Assembly: GCA_017937845.1 (NCBI GenBank)
Contig: JAGBCV010000030.1
Location: forward strand, 1-44,460
Reading direction: 5' to 3'
DNA length: 44,460 bases
Source of the DNA: Clostridia bacterium
GTDB lineage: Bacteria > Bacillota > Clostridia > Oscillospirales > CAG-272
Of this stretch, positions 19,870-28,934 are shown piece after piece; the stretch's first letter is position 1; the number at the start of each line of letters is the position of its first letter. Position numbers and translations under genes: made by a program. The notes under the pieces were generated by a model. It made no database searches. It worked only from the letters and a program-made list of their open reading frames with translations, and was not told where the DNA came from.

Positions 19870-21858
19870 TCAAGTTTTACTTTCCTTGATAGAGTCCAAA
19901 AGTGCGGAATAAAGCTCATCAAAGCGTTTGGTATAGCGTTCAAAATACGCATCGACCAAATTTTTATCCTCATTCACCTTATCCAAAATAGGGCTTACGA
20001 TGTTGGATTGCCAATAATGATAAGCAGGGTCGAAGATAATAGAATCCTCAATCAAAGCGATCATTTCCGCAGAACCGTATCGTTTGCCGTAAACCTCATA
20101 AAATACGGGCTTCACCGTCAGTTCGGATTGTCTTGCAAAAATCTCCAAAAACTTTGCCGAAATGCGGATATCCGAAACAGTGGTCGGAATGGAATAGGCA
20201 CACAAGATAGCATCTCTCAAAGAGGTCGCATACATCGGCTGACTTTCCGCAACCTTGGGATACGGCAAAACGCCGAACCGCTCATATAATTGATATGTAT
20301 CCGCAAATTCCAACGTTCCCGAAACGAAAAGCGTTCTGTAATTTTGCTCACCGTTCCGTATATCCATTTCAAAAGCACGATGCGAATATTGACGAGCGCC
20401 TTTCATATCAAAAAAGCGTATCATCTCATCGATGACATACGAAAGTCCATTCAGATTTGCCGTATTCAACTGCATATGCCCGTTTTTATTTTCCACGAGC
20501 GACATTCCCGAAGCATAGAAGAACGGATATACGTTATGATAGTGCAAACCGTAGACATCACCGTTTGACCACGTATCAAAGCCGCGTCCGTCCGCATCGT
20601 AGGCGACACGCTGAACAAGCTCCGCCATCTGATCAAACGTCCAATCTCCGTTTTTCACAAGCGCTTCCAAATCAACGTTCGGAAGCTTTTCTGCCGCCAA
20701 AGCGCGGTCATAGAGTATCACGTTTGCGGAAAGAAGCTCGCCGTAAGAAAATGCACCGAGAATGGAATAGAGCGTATTGCCCTTGTCCTCTGTATGAACG
20801 GTAAACGCATCGATCCAATTCTGATTGAAATACGAAGCGTTCAGATTCATTCCCGTCGCGTAAAGATTATACGCAAGATTTTCTATGTTCATCATACCGC
20901 GATTGGTCGTGCTTTCTGCGAAAAGGTCAATGCGGTCTCGGTTTGCCACCTTGTCGACGTGAACGTGCCACGCGGTAGCCGATGCCATCATGATCTCGAT
21001 CTCACAATGATAGAGCGTTTCGATCTCTTCGATTCTTCTGTCAAGGGCAAGGCTGATTTCGTCTGTTCGATCTCCCGAGTAGATTTCTTCCCAAGTATTT
21101 CGCAATCCGTTGTCGTCCGTACAAAGGATCGTAAAGGTCTTTCCCCCGAAATCCACGCCTGCAATGGGCGGTGTCACGATAGGTTGCTTTGTCGTTGTTT
21201 CCGTCTGCGGAGGAATCCGCGTTGTTGTCGTGGTCGGCACGGTTATGATACTTGTGGTCGCAGTCGTTTGCGTCACCGTTTGCGTAGTGGTCTGCACAGT
21301 CGGGTTCTCCGCCGTAGTGAAATACGGCACCGTCGCGGGCGGATACGTCACATCAGGCGTCGTCTGCGCGGTCGTTTCGGTAGGTTTGGTCGTTTCCGTC
21401 GGCACATCGGTCTGCGTGGTTTCCGCGCTCACAGCACCCGCAAACGATATGGTTTTTTCAAAGGTGATGGTATCCTTTTTGCCGTCGTCACCTCTTACCG
21501 TATAGCTGACCGTACAACGGTACGTGCCTTTTTCATTCATCGGGTATTCGTAATTCTGATAGAAATACTCACCCGTTGCCTTGTGCGTTTGAGAAACGAC
21601 GCGCTCCCAAAAGAATAGCGCCGTTCGTTTTTGAATCTCGATCTTAATCTCCACATCCTCTGCGGAATCATATCCCGTATAATCCACGTACACGATAGCG
21701 ATACCCTGATCGGAAATGCGGAAGCTCGTATTGGTCTGCAAGGTGTGATTGCTGAGTGTGGAAACGCCATTCCCCTCTCCGCAGCCCACAAGCGAGAACA
21801 GCACCGAAAGAGCGAGCAGAAGCGCAACACTCGTTTTATAAAATTGTGTTTTTTTCAT
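19870..21858 (-). CDS. lipoprotein with N-terminal stalk domain and solute-binding-like C-terminus
   Basis: 662 aa. Lipobox SLVGC with Cys26; an all-beta N-terminal domain (about 27-140, 'TSFRISDQGIAIVYVDYTGYDSAEDVEIKIEIQKRT'); a Thr/Pro linker (about 145-228, TETTKPTETTAQTT units); then about 430 residues that look like an ABC extracellular solute-binding protein ('GKTFTILCTDDNGLRNTWEEIYSGDRTDEISLALDRRIEEIETLYHCEIEI', with 'NWIDAFTVHTEDKGNTLYSILGAFSYGE' and 'NGDWTFDQMAELVQRV'). The N-domain and linker are almost identical in DNA to those of the upstream lipoprotein. GAGGATAG precedes the ATG; the genes are 32 nt apart and form an operon. No permease or ATPase genes are near, so it may sense or capture ligand (perhaps carbohydrate) for a transporter elsewhere. 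Confidence 0.85.
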   Translation of the reverse strand: MKKTQFYKTSVALLLALSVLFSLVGCGEGNGVSTLSNHTLQTNTSFRISDQGIAIVYVDYTGYDSAEDVEIKIEIQKRTALFFWERVVSQTHKATGEYFYQNYEYPMNEKGTYRCTVSYTVRGDDGKKDTITFEKTISFAGAVSAETTQTDVPTETTKPTETTAQTTPDVTYPPATVPYFTTAENPTVQTTTQTVTQTTATTSIITVPTTTTTRIPPQTETTTKQPIVTPPIAGVDFGGKTFTILCTDDNGLRNTWEEIYSGDRTDEISLALDRRIEEIETLYHCEIEIMMASATAWHVHVDKVANRDRIDLFAESTTNRGMMNIENLAYNLYATGMNLNASYFNQNWIDAFTVHTEDKGNTLYSILGAFSYGELLSANVILYDRALAAEKLPNVDLEALVKNGDWTFDQMAELVQRVAYDADGRGFDTWSNGDVYGLHYHNVYPFFYASGMSLVENKNGHMQLNTANLNGLSYVIDEMIRFFDMKGARQYSHRAFEMDIRNGEQNYRTLFVSGTLEFADTYQLYERFGVLPYPKVAESQPMYATSLRDAILCAYSIPTTVSDIRISAKFLEIFARQSELTVKPVFYEVYGKRYGSAEMIALIEDSIIFDPAYHYWQSNIVSPILDKVNEDKNLVDAYFERYTKRFDELYSALLDSIKESKT
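21325..21786. repeat. duplicated N-domain and stalk block, copy in the solute-binding lipoprotein
   Basis: 462 bp that match 23067-23546 with roughly ten or so scattered substitutions by eye and one 18-bp length difference. Identity starts at the Gly25-Cys26 codons of the lipobox and ends in the linker at PPATVP. Signal peptides and C-terminal modules outside it are unrelated or clearly diverged. Confidence 0.9.
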
Positions 21859-21890
21859 TTCTATCCTCTATTCTTTTTATGCTATACCTT

Positions 21891-23618
21891 TTATTCTTTT
21901 GAAAAATATTCTTCCAAAACTGCTTTTGTGAGCGTGCCGTCCGAACAAATAATATCTCCGTTCAAAAATTTTGTTTTCGATATCTCAACCTTCATCCAAT
22001 CGGCGCGTGTTCCGCGATAGTGAAATTCCGTTAGCTTCTCACAATCCTTGAATGCTTGTGCATAAACGTTTGTAAGGGTAGACGGCAGCACAACCTGTGT
22101 CAAATTGACACAGCCTTCAAACATTCGCGTAGAAATAAGGCGACCGCCTTCCTCAAAGACAACGGTTGTCAAGGCTACGCAACCTTTAAAAGCCTCAGAA
22201 GCATCATGCTTTTTCGTTCCGTAGGATGTTGGCAAAACGATGCTTTCAAGTGCGATGCAATTTTGAAACGCTTGACTGCCAATGGTCTGAATCGTGCTTG
22301 CAAGCTTCACGTCGGTAAGAGCGGTACAGTTCAAAAACGCACTGCTTCCAACCGTTTTCGCGCCCTCGCGAAACGTTACGGAGCGAAGCGAGGTACAATC
22401 ACGGAAAGCAGAACCGCCCATGCTTTCAAGTGTTGCGGGAAGTATGATCTCCGTCAGTGCCATACAACTTGCAAAAGCATGATTTTCGATAGACTCCACG
22501 CCATCACGAATCTCAACACGCGAAAGCTTTTCCGCACCCGCAAAAGCAGAGGAACCAATGATCTCCACCGTTTCGGGAATCACAACGCTTTCAAGCGATG
22601 AATTGGCAAATGCGCTATCATATATTTTCTTCACGGGAATACCGCAATACATGTCGGGAATCGTCAAATGGGAAGAAGTATACGTACCGAGTCCGCAAAT
22701 CGAATAAAATCTCTCATCTCCAATATAATAACGATCATATAAAAACAGCAAACCCGCATGAATTTCAAGCTCATGGCAATCTACACATTCGCCGTTTACA
22801 TAATTGTGAACGCGAAGCGAGGCATACGGACCGGGTTCTCTTTCATATCCACAGAGCGTACATGCAACCGTATTGCTCGTGCAGGGTGTTTGACCGTATT
22901 CATGTTCAAACCATTTGCTGTATCCGCACTCGGTACATTTCATAACGTGTTTCGTATCTGTTATGCGATAACCGCTTTCACTTACCGCCCAATTTTTGCA
23001 AACATGACCGACAGGCGGAACAACATTATGCTCAGTTGTGCTTTCTGCGGTGGACTCTGCAACGCTCGGCACCGTCGCGGGCGGATACGTCACAGCAGGC
23101 GTCGTCTGCGCGGTCGTTTCGGTAGGTTTGGTCGTTTCGGTAGGTTTGGTCGTTTCCGTCGGCACATCGGTCTGTGTGGTTTCCGTACCCACAGCACCCG
23201 CAAACGATATGGTCTTTTCAAAGGTGATGGTATCCTTTTTGCCGTCGTCACCTCTTACCGTATAGCTGACCGTACAACGGTACGTGCCTTTTTCATTCAT
23301 CGGGTATTCGTAATTCTGATAGAAATACTCACCCGCCTCCTTGTGCGTTTGAGAAACGACGCGCTCCCAAAAGAATAGCGCCGTTCGTTTTTGAATCTCG
23401 ATCTTGATCTCCACATTCTCTGCGGAATCATATCCCGTATAATCCACGTACACGATAGCGATACCCTGATCGGAAATGCGGAAGCTCGTATTGGTCTGCA
23501 AAGTGTGATTGCTGAGCGTGGAAACGCCATTCCCCTCTCCGCAGCCGATGATAGACACCATCATCGAAACGGCAAGCAAGAGCGCAAGCCAAGTCTTGTA
23601 AATTTGTTTTGTTTTCAT
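21891..23618 (-). CDS. lipoprotein with stalk domain, Cys-pair region and BspA-type leucine-rich repeats
   Basis: 575 aa. Lipobox SIIGC with Cys26; the same beta domain and Thr-rich stalk as the downstream gene (about 27-185); a region with regularly placed CxxC pairs ('KCTECGYSKWFEH', 'CTLCGYEREPG', 'CVDCHELE', about 205-290), likely small zinc-binding folds; then at least seven LRR_5/BspA repeats of about 23 residues ('SAFAGAEKLSRVEIRDGVESIENHAF', 'SAFRDCTSLRSVTFREGAKTVGSSAF'). BspA-type repeats act in adhesion and binding to host or fibre in gut and oral bacteria. ATG at 23618 chosen because AAGGAGG lies 7 nt before it. First gene of a two-lipoprotein operon behind the pur terminator. Confidence 0.9.
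   Translation of the reverse strand: MKTKQIYKTWLALLLAVSMMVSIIGCGEGNGVSTLSNHTLQTNTSFRISDQGIAIVYVDYTGYDSAENVEIKIEIQKRTALFFWERVVSQTHKEAGEYFYQNYEYPMNEKGTYRCTVSYTVRGDDGKKDTITFEKTISFAGAVGTETTQTDVPTETTKPTETTKPTETTAQTTPAVTYPPATVPSVAESTAESTTEHNVVPPVGHVCKNWAVSESGYRITDTKHVMKCTECGYSKWFEHEYGQTPCTSNTVACTLCGYEREPGPYASLRVHNYVNGECVDCHELEIHAGLLFLYDRYYIGDERFYSICGLGTYTSSHLTIPDMYCGIPVKKIYDSAFANSSLESVVIPETVEIIGSSAFAGAEKLSRVEIRDGVESIENHAFASCMALTEIILPATLESMGGSAFRDCTSLRSVTFREGAKTVGSSAFLNCTALTDVKLASTIQTIGSQAFQNCIALESIVLPTSYGTKKHDASEAFKGCVALTTVVFEEGGRLISTRMFEGCVNLTQVVLPSTLTNVYAQAFKDCEKLTEFHYRGTRADWMKVEISKTKFLNGDIICSDGTLTKAVLEEYFSKE
23067..23546. repeat. duplicated N-domain and stalk block, copy in the LRR lipoprotein
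   Basis: 480 bp corresponding to 21325-21786. The 18-bp excess is one extra TETTKP unit (GTCGTTTCGGTAGGTTTG on the plus strand), present twice here and once in the other copy. Confidence 0.9.
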
Positions 23619-23701
23619 ATTGTCCTCCTTCTTTTTGCGGCTTCTATTCTTATAGACGAAAAAGAAAGGCAAAATTATACAAGAAAATCAAAATTTTTTA
23701 T

Positions 23702-23737
23702 TTTTTCAAAAAACCGTTGCACTTTCGTACAACGGTT
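23702..23737 (-). terminator. terminator of the purine operon
   Basis: Minus strand: AACCGTTG, a 10-nt loop, CAACGGTT (8-bp stem, arms 23712-23719 and 23730-23737), then a T run. It lies 21 nt behind the purL stop. Confidence 0.85.
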
Positions 23738-23758
23738 CTTTGTTATATACAACGAAAA

Positions 23759-26700
23759 TTAACCTTTGAAGAACTTCACAGCCGCGCGGAACATACCGAT
23801 ATCGTAGTTGCCGTCCACGTTGCGGTAAAGACCGCCGCCGATACGTTCGGAGTGACCCATCTTACCGAATACACGGCCGTCGGGAGATGTGATACCTTCA
23901 ATAGCCATCACAGAGCCGTTGGGGTTGAAGTGTACGTCATAAGTGGGGTTGCCGTTCATATCCACGTACTGTGTTGCGATCTGACCGTTTGCCGCAAGCT
24001 CAGCTACGATCTCATCGGAAGCAAAGAAACGACCTTCACCGTGAGAGATCGGAACAGAGATGATATCGCCAACGTTCACCTCGGAGAGCCAAGGAGACTT
24101 GTTGGAGCAGATACGGGTTCTGACAAGACGGGACTGGTGGCGTGCGATGATATTATATGTAAGGGTGGGCGCATTTTCGTCAGCGTCAACGATCTTACCG
24201 TAAGGAACAAGACCGAGCTTGATGAGCGCCTGGAAGCCGTTACAAATACCTGCCATAAGACCGCCGCGAACGTCGAGAAGGTCTGTGGTCGCATCCTTTA
24301 CCTTTGCGTTACGGAAGAACGCGGTAATGAATTTACCGGAGCCGTCAGGTTCGTCACCGCCGGAGAAGCCGCCGGGGATGAAGATGATCTGAGAATCGCC
24401 GATCTTCTTTGCAAAAGAGTCTGCGGAAGCCGCAACGCCCTGTGCCGTAAGGTTATTGATAACAAAAATTTCAGGTTCTGCGCCTGCGTCAGCAAATGCC
24501 TTCGCGGTATCGTATTCGCAGTTTGTGCCGGGGAATACGGGAATGAGGACCTTGGGTTTTGCGCATCTTACCATGGGAGCGGCGCAAACCGTACCCTTAT
24601 CGTAAGCGTAAGCAGGAATTTCTTCATTCTTCATGGGGATATTGCAGGAATATACGGGTTCGAGCTTGTTTTCGTAAGCGCCGAGGAGCTTATCGAGGGA
24701 AACTTCGTTGCCCTTATAGGAGATAACGGGAGCTTCCGTTGTCTGACCGAGAACCGTACCAACGTTTTCGTCGGAGGTAAGCTCGATGACGAACGCGCCG
24801 TAAGCATGACCGAAGATATCCTTCATGGAAACTGCATCGTCATAGGTAAAGCCAATGCCGTTACCGAAGCTCATCTTCATGACCGCTTCCGCAACACCGC
24901 CGAAGGTGGGTGTGTAGACCGCAACAGCCTTACCGCTTCTCATGAGGCTTGTTACCACGTCGAAGTTTGCCATGAGGCTTGCGGGAGTGGGAAGACCGTT
25001 CTCGTCGTACTCGGGCTTGAGGATAACAACTTTATGACCTGCGCCCTTAAATTCACCGGAGGTGATGGTAGAGGTCTTTTCGGTTGTAACCGCGAAGGAA
25101 ACGAGTGTCGGAGGAACGTCGATCTTTTCAAAGGAACCACTCATGGAGTCCTTACCGCCGATCGCCGCGATGCCGAGATCCATCTGCGCCTTGAAAGCAC
25201 CGAGGAGCGCCGCAAGAGGCTTACCCCAACGCTTGGGGTCGCGGAGAGGCTTCTCAAAGTATTCCTGGAATGTAAGGTATACGTCTTCAAACTTTGCGCC
25301 TGTTGCGATAAGCTTGGAAACGGATTCCACAACGGCAAGGTAAGCGCCGTGATAGGGGCTCTTTTCTGCGATCATCGGGTTATAGCCCCAAGCCATGAGA
25401 GAGCAATCGTCTGTATGACCCTTTTCGACGGAGATCTTGTTTGCCATTGCCTGAATGGGAGTGAGCTGATATTTACCGCCAAAGGGCATGAGGACAGTGC
25501 CTGCACCGATGGTGGAGTCGAAGCGTTCGGAAAGACCGCGCTTGGAGCAAACGTTGAGGTCTGTTGCCACAGCTTCATATTCGGAAACGAAATCGTCGCC
25601 GATTTCTTTTTCATAGAGTTCAAGGGATGCGGGAGCGATATCGATGTGCTTTTCCGCGCCGTTGGAGTTGAGGAACTCACGGGAGATGTCAACGATATTC
25701 ACGCCGTTCCAGCTCATCACGAGTCTGGGGTCAGCCGTTACGGTCGCAACGACGGTCGCTTCGAGGTTTTCGCTGTCAGCGAGTTCCATGAAACGAGCAG
25801 CGTCCTTGGCTTCGACAACGACAGCCATTCTTTCCTGAGATTCGGAGATCGCAAGCTCTGTACCGTCAAGACCTTCGTATTTCTTGGGAACGGCGTTGAG
25901 GTCGATTTTCAGACCGTCTGCAAGCTCACCGATGGCAACGGAAACACCGCCAGCACCAAAGTCGTTACAACGCTTGATCATGCGGCAAGCTTCGTAGTTG
26001 CGGAAAAGTCTCTGGAGCTTTCTTTCTTCGGGAGCGTTACCCTTCTGAACCTCTGCGCCGCAGGATTCAAGGGATTCGAGGTTGTGGGATTTGGAAGAAC
26101 CTGTTGCACCGCCACAACCGTCACGACCTGTTCTGCCGCCGAGGAGGATAACGACGTCGCCGTCTTCGGGGCATTCACGGCGTACGTTCTTTTCGGGAGC
26201 CGCACCGACAACTGCACCAATCTCCATGTGCTTTGCGATATAGCCGTCATGATAAAGCTCATCGACCTGACCTGTTGCAAGACCGATCTGGTTACCGTAG
26301 GAGGAATAACCTGCCGCCGCGGTGGTCACGATCTTACGCTGAGGAAGCTTACCGGGAATGGTTTCGGAAACGGGAACGAGAGGATCGGAGCCGCCGGTGA
26401 TACGCATAGCCGCGTAAACGTAGGAACGACCGGAGAGCGGGTCACGGATCGCACCGCCGATACAGGTAGCCGCACCGCCGAAGGGTTCGATCTCAGTCGG
26501 GTGGTTGTGTGTTTCGTTCTTGAAGAGGAGGAGCCAAGGCTCTTTCTTGCCGTCGATCTCTACTTCGATCTTAACGGTGCAAGCGTTGATCTCTTCGGAT
26601 TCGTCAAGCTTTGTGAGCTTGCCTGCTTTTTTGAGCGCCTTTGCAGCAAGCGTACCGATGTCCATGAGATTGATGGGCTTGGTTCTGCCGAGCGCCTTGC

Positions 26701-27454
26701 GGGTATCGAGATATTCCTGATACGTCTTTTCGAGAAGCTCGTCCTCGAATTTGACGCTGTCGATGGTGGTATTGAACGTGGTATGACGGCAGTGGTCAGA
26801 CCAGTAGGTATCGATCATCTTGATCTCGGTGATGGTGGGGTTTCTGCCTTCCTTCTTGAAGTAGTCCTGGCAGAACGCGATATCGCCCTCGTCCATTGCA
26901 AGACCCATTTCCTTGATGAGTGCGGCAAGACCGTCCTTGTCAAGGTCGATAAAGCCGTCAAGTGTCGCAACAGAGGTGGGAATATCATATTCGGGCTTCA
27001 AGGTCGCGGGAAGCTCGAGCGTTGCTTCGCGGCATTCCACGGGGTTGATCACGTATTTCTTTACGCGCGCGATATCTTCGTCGGAAAGCTTGCCGCTCAG
27101 GAGGTAGACCTTCGCGGTGCGAACGGTAGGACGGTCGCCCTCAGAGATGATCTGGATGCACTGCGCCGCGGAGTCCGCTCTCTGGTCAAACTGACCGGGG
27201 AGATATTCCACAGCGAAAACAACGTCTGCGCCTGCGGGGATATCGTCGGTCACGATATCGATCTGCGGTTCGGAGAAGACGTTCTTCTTGCAGGATTCAA
27301 AAAGACCTGCTTCGATGTTTTCCACGTCGTAACGGTTCAAAATGCGGATGCTCTCCAAGGATTCGATGCCGAGAAGACCGCGGAGATCGGAAAGGAGCGA
27401 ACGGGCTTCGCCTGCAAGCTCTTTTTTCTTTTCAACGTAAACTCTAAATACCAT
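23759..27454 (-). CDS. purL: phosphoribosylformylglycinamidine synthase, single-chain
   Basis: 1231-aa fused FGAM synthase: converts FGAR, glutamine and ATP to FGAM, step four of IMP synthesis. It combines the N-terminal linker region, two AIR-synthase-like halves ('DTYWSDHCRHTTFNT', 'NPTEIEPFGGAATCIGGAIRDPLSGRSYVYAAMR', 'FGAGGVSVAIGELADG') and a C-terminal class I glutaminase ('VLIPVFPGTNCEYDTAKAF', 'GICNGFQALIKLG' with nucleophile C1071, and 'SHGEGRFFA'). Most Bacillota use separate PurS/PurQ/short PurL, so the long form here is a lineage trait seen in some Clostridia and Gammaproteobacteria. Last gene of the pur operon. Because the glutaminase domain is intact, this enzyme, unlike the PurF homologue, does not need free ammonia. 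Confidence 0.96.
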   Translation of the reverse strand: MVFRVYVEKKKELAGEARSLLSDLRGLLGIESLESIRILNRYDVENIEAGLFESCKKNVFSEPQIDIVTDDIPAGADVVFAVEYLPGQFDQRADSAAQCIQIISEGDRPTVRTAKVYLLSGKLSDEDIARVKKYVINPVECREATLELPATLKPEYDIPTSVATLDGFIDLDKDGLAALIKEMGLAMDEGDIAFCQDYFKKEGRNPTITEIKMIDTYWSDHCRHTTFNTTIDSVKFEDELLEKTYQEYLDTRKALGRTKPINLMDIGTLAAKALKKAGKLTKLDESEEINACTVKIEVEIDGKKEPWLLLFKNETHNHPTEIEPFGGAATCIGGAIRDPLSGRSYVYAAMRITGGSDPLVPVSETIPGKLPQRKIVTTAAAGYSSYGNQIGLATGQVDELYHDGYIAKHMEIGAVVGAAPEKNVRRECPEDGDVVILLGGRTGRDGCGGATGSSKSHNLESLESCGAEVQKGNAPEERKLQRLFRNYEACRMIKRCNDFGAGGVSVAIGELADGLKIDLNAVPKKYEGLDGTELAISESQERMAVVVEAKDAARFMELADSENLEATVVATVTADPRLVMSWNGVNIVDISREFLNSNGAEKHIDIAPASLELYEKEIGDDFVSEYEAVATDLNVCSKRGLSERFDSTIGAGTVLMPFGGKYQLTPIQAMANKISVEKGHTDDCSLMAWGYNPMIAEKSPYHGAYLAVVESVSKLIATGAKFEDVYLTFQEYFEKPLRDPKRWGKPLAALLGAFKAQMDLGIAAIGGKDSMSGSFEKIDVPPTLVSFAVTTEKTSTITSGEFKGAGHKVVILKPEYDENGLPTPASLMANFDVVTSLMRSGKAVAVYTPTFGGVAEAVMKMSFGNGIGFTYDDAVSMKDIFGHAYGAFVIELTSDENVGTVLGQTTEAPVISYKGNEVSLDKLLGAYENKLEPVYSCNIPMKNEEIPAYAYDKGTVCAAPMVRCAKPKVLIPVFPGTNCEYDTAKAFADAGAEPEIFVINNLTAQGVAASADSFAKKIGDSQIIFIPGGFSGGDEPDGSGKFITAFFRNAKVKDATTDLLDVRGGLMAGICNGFQALIKLGLVPYGKIVDADENAPTLTYNIIARHQSRLVRTRICSNKSPWLSEVNVGDIISVPISHGEGRFFASDEIVAELAANGQIATQYVDMNGNPTYDVHFNPNGSVMAIEGITSPDGRVFGKMGHSERIGGGLYRNVDGNYDIGMFRAAVKFFKG

Positions 27455-27501
27455 GGGTAATCATTCCTTTCGTCGTTATATAGGATATAGGAAATTTTAC
27501 A

Positions 27502-28770
27502 TCATTTTTTTGCGGCAAGGGCGCGAGCGCCGATGTCATGACGGTAGAAGCCGTTTGCGAAATCAACGGTCTCCACCTTTTTGTAAGCCTTCTTGATGGC
27601 TTCTTCCAGCGTATCTGCTGTCGCGGTAACGCCGAGAACACGTCCGCCGGCGCTGACAAGACCTGTTTCTGTCTGCTTTGCGCCCGCAACGTAGATAAAG
27701 CCTGTTTCATCGTCTGCGGGGAGCGTCATGGGGCAACCGCTTTCATATTTGGAGGGATAACCCTTGGATGCCATGATGACACAGCAAGCCGCACCATTCG
27801 AGAATTTCACTTCGGTTTCAGCAAGCGTGCCGTTTGCGGTCGCCTGCATGATGGTGAGGAGGTCGCTTTCGAGAAGCGGAAGGACGACCTGTGTTTCGGG
27901 GTCACCGAAACGGCAGTTGTATTCGATGACGCGAGGACCGTTCGGTGTGAGCATCAGACCGAAATACAAGCAACCCTTAAAGGTTCTGCCTTCCTTGTTC
28001 ATTGCGTTGATGGTGGGGAGGAAGATGGTCTCCATACATTCCTTTGCCACGTCTTCCGTATAGTAGGGGTTGGGCGCGATGGTACCCATACCGCCCGTAT
28101 TCAGACCGGTATCGTTATCGCCTGCGCGCTTGTGGTCCATGGAGGAGATCATCGGAATGACGACGTTGCCGTCCGTGAAGGAAAGAACGGAAACCTCGGG
28201 ACCCGTGAGAAATTCTTCAATGACGACACGGCTGCCCGAAGCGCCGAACACCTTGTCTTCCATCATGGAATGGATCGCGTCAACGGCTTCTTCTCTCGTC
28301 TGCGCGATGATAACGCCCTTACCGAGCGCAAGACCGTCCGCTTTGATAACGGTGGGAATGGGAGCGGTCTCAAGATATTTGAGCGCCGCATCCATATTGT
28401 CAAATACTTCGTATGCCGCGGTGGGAATACCGTATTTTTTCATGAGATTCTTAGAGAAAACCTTACTGCCCTCGATGATTGCCGCGTCCTTTTTCGGACC
28501 GAAGCAAGGAATACCGATTTCTTCCAGCGCATCGACCGCACCGAGCACGAGCGGATCATCGGGCGCAACGACAGCAAAATCGATGGCATTTTCCTTAGCA
28601 AAAGCGACGATCGCATCGATATCCTTTGCGCCAATGCCTGTGCAAACGGCATCGGATACCATACCGCCGTTGCCGGGAAGCGCATAGATCACTTCCACCG
28701 CAGGATTTTCTTTGAGCTTTTTGATGATTGCGTGTTCACGGCCACCGCCGCCAACGACCATTAACTTCAT
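27502..28770 (-). CDS. purD: phosphoribosylamine--glycine ligase
   Basis: 422-aa ATP-grasp enzyme making GAR from phosphoribosylamine, glycine and ATP. 'KLMVVGGGGREHAI' is the N-domain signature, 'PTVIKADGLALGKGVIIA' the ATP-grasp lysine loop, and 'RVIEYNCRFGDPETQVVLPLL' the metal/ATP site. ATG at 28770 is chosen since AAAGGAAC lies upstream and the MKLMVVGGGG start is the family norm. It is separated from purH by 164 bp of repeats and hairpins, the largest gap in the operon. Confidence 0.95.
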   Translation of the reverse strand: MKLMVVGGGGREHAIIKKLKENPAVEVIYALPGNGGMVSDAVCTGIGAKDIDAIVAFAKENAIDFAVVAPDDPLVLGAVDALEEIGIPCFGPKKDAAIIEGSKVFSKNLMKKYGIPTAAYEVFDNMDAALKYLETAPIPTVIKADGLALGKGVIIAQTREEAVDAIHSMMEDKVFGASGSRVVIEEFLTGPEVSVLSFTDGNVVIPMISSMDHKRAGDNDTGLNTGGMGTIAPNPYYTEDVAKECMETIFLPTINAMNKEGRTFKGCLYFGLMLTPNGPRVIEYNCRFGDPETQVVLPLLESDLLTIMQATANGTLAETEVKFSNGAACCVIMASKGYPSKYESGCPMTLPADDETGFIYVAGAKQTETGLVSAGGRVLGVTATADTLEEAIKKAYKKVETVDFANGFYRHDIGARALAAKK

Positions 28771-28812
28771 ACTGTATGAGTTCCTTTCAAAGATAATTAA
28801 AATCGTTCGCAC

Positions 28813-28922
28813 AAAAGCGAAGCTTTTGCACCTTTTCTTTTCACTCTTCTCTGTTCGCTTTTCTCTGCATAAGCGCGCTTATGCCCTTAACGCCCAAACG
28901 CCGGCGATATTGCAGCCGGCGT
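28813..28922. repeat. repeat and hairpins in the purH-purD gap
   Basis: 28813-28852 (AAAAGCGAAGCTTTTG, ACCTTTTC, CACTCTTCTCT) matches 37399-37440. It is followed by the palindrome GCATAAGCGCGCTTATGC (about 28867-28884) and a stem ACGCCGGC (28898-28905) / GCCGGCGT (28915-28922) flanked by GCCC and GGGC. No good U-tract follows on the minus strand. Confidence 0.65.
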
Positions 28923-28934
28923 CGGGCAAAGATA

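Noticed and set aside
23609..27460. Very long open frame (about 1280 codons) on the plus strand opposite purL, and similar ones opposite purH/purO, purF/purM, sda/murA and walK
   Set aside because: These mirror real genes exactly, have no ribosome binding sites at their starts, and encode low-complexity or repeat-free sequences without motifs. They result from the codon usage of the true genes, which leaves few stops on the opposite strand.
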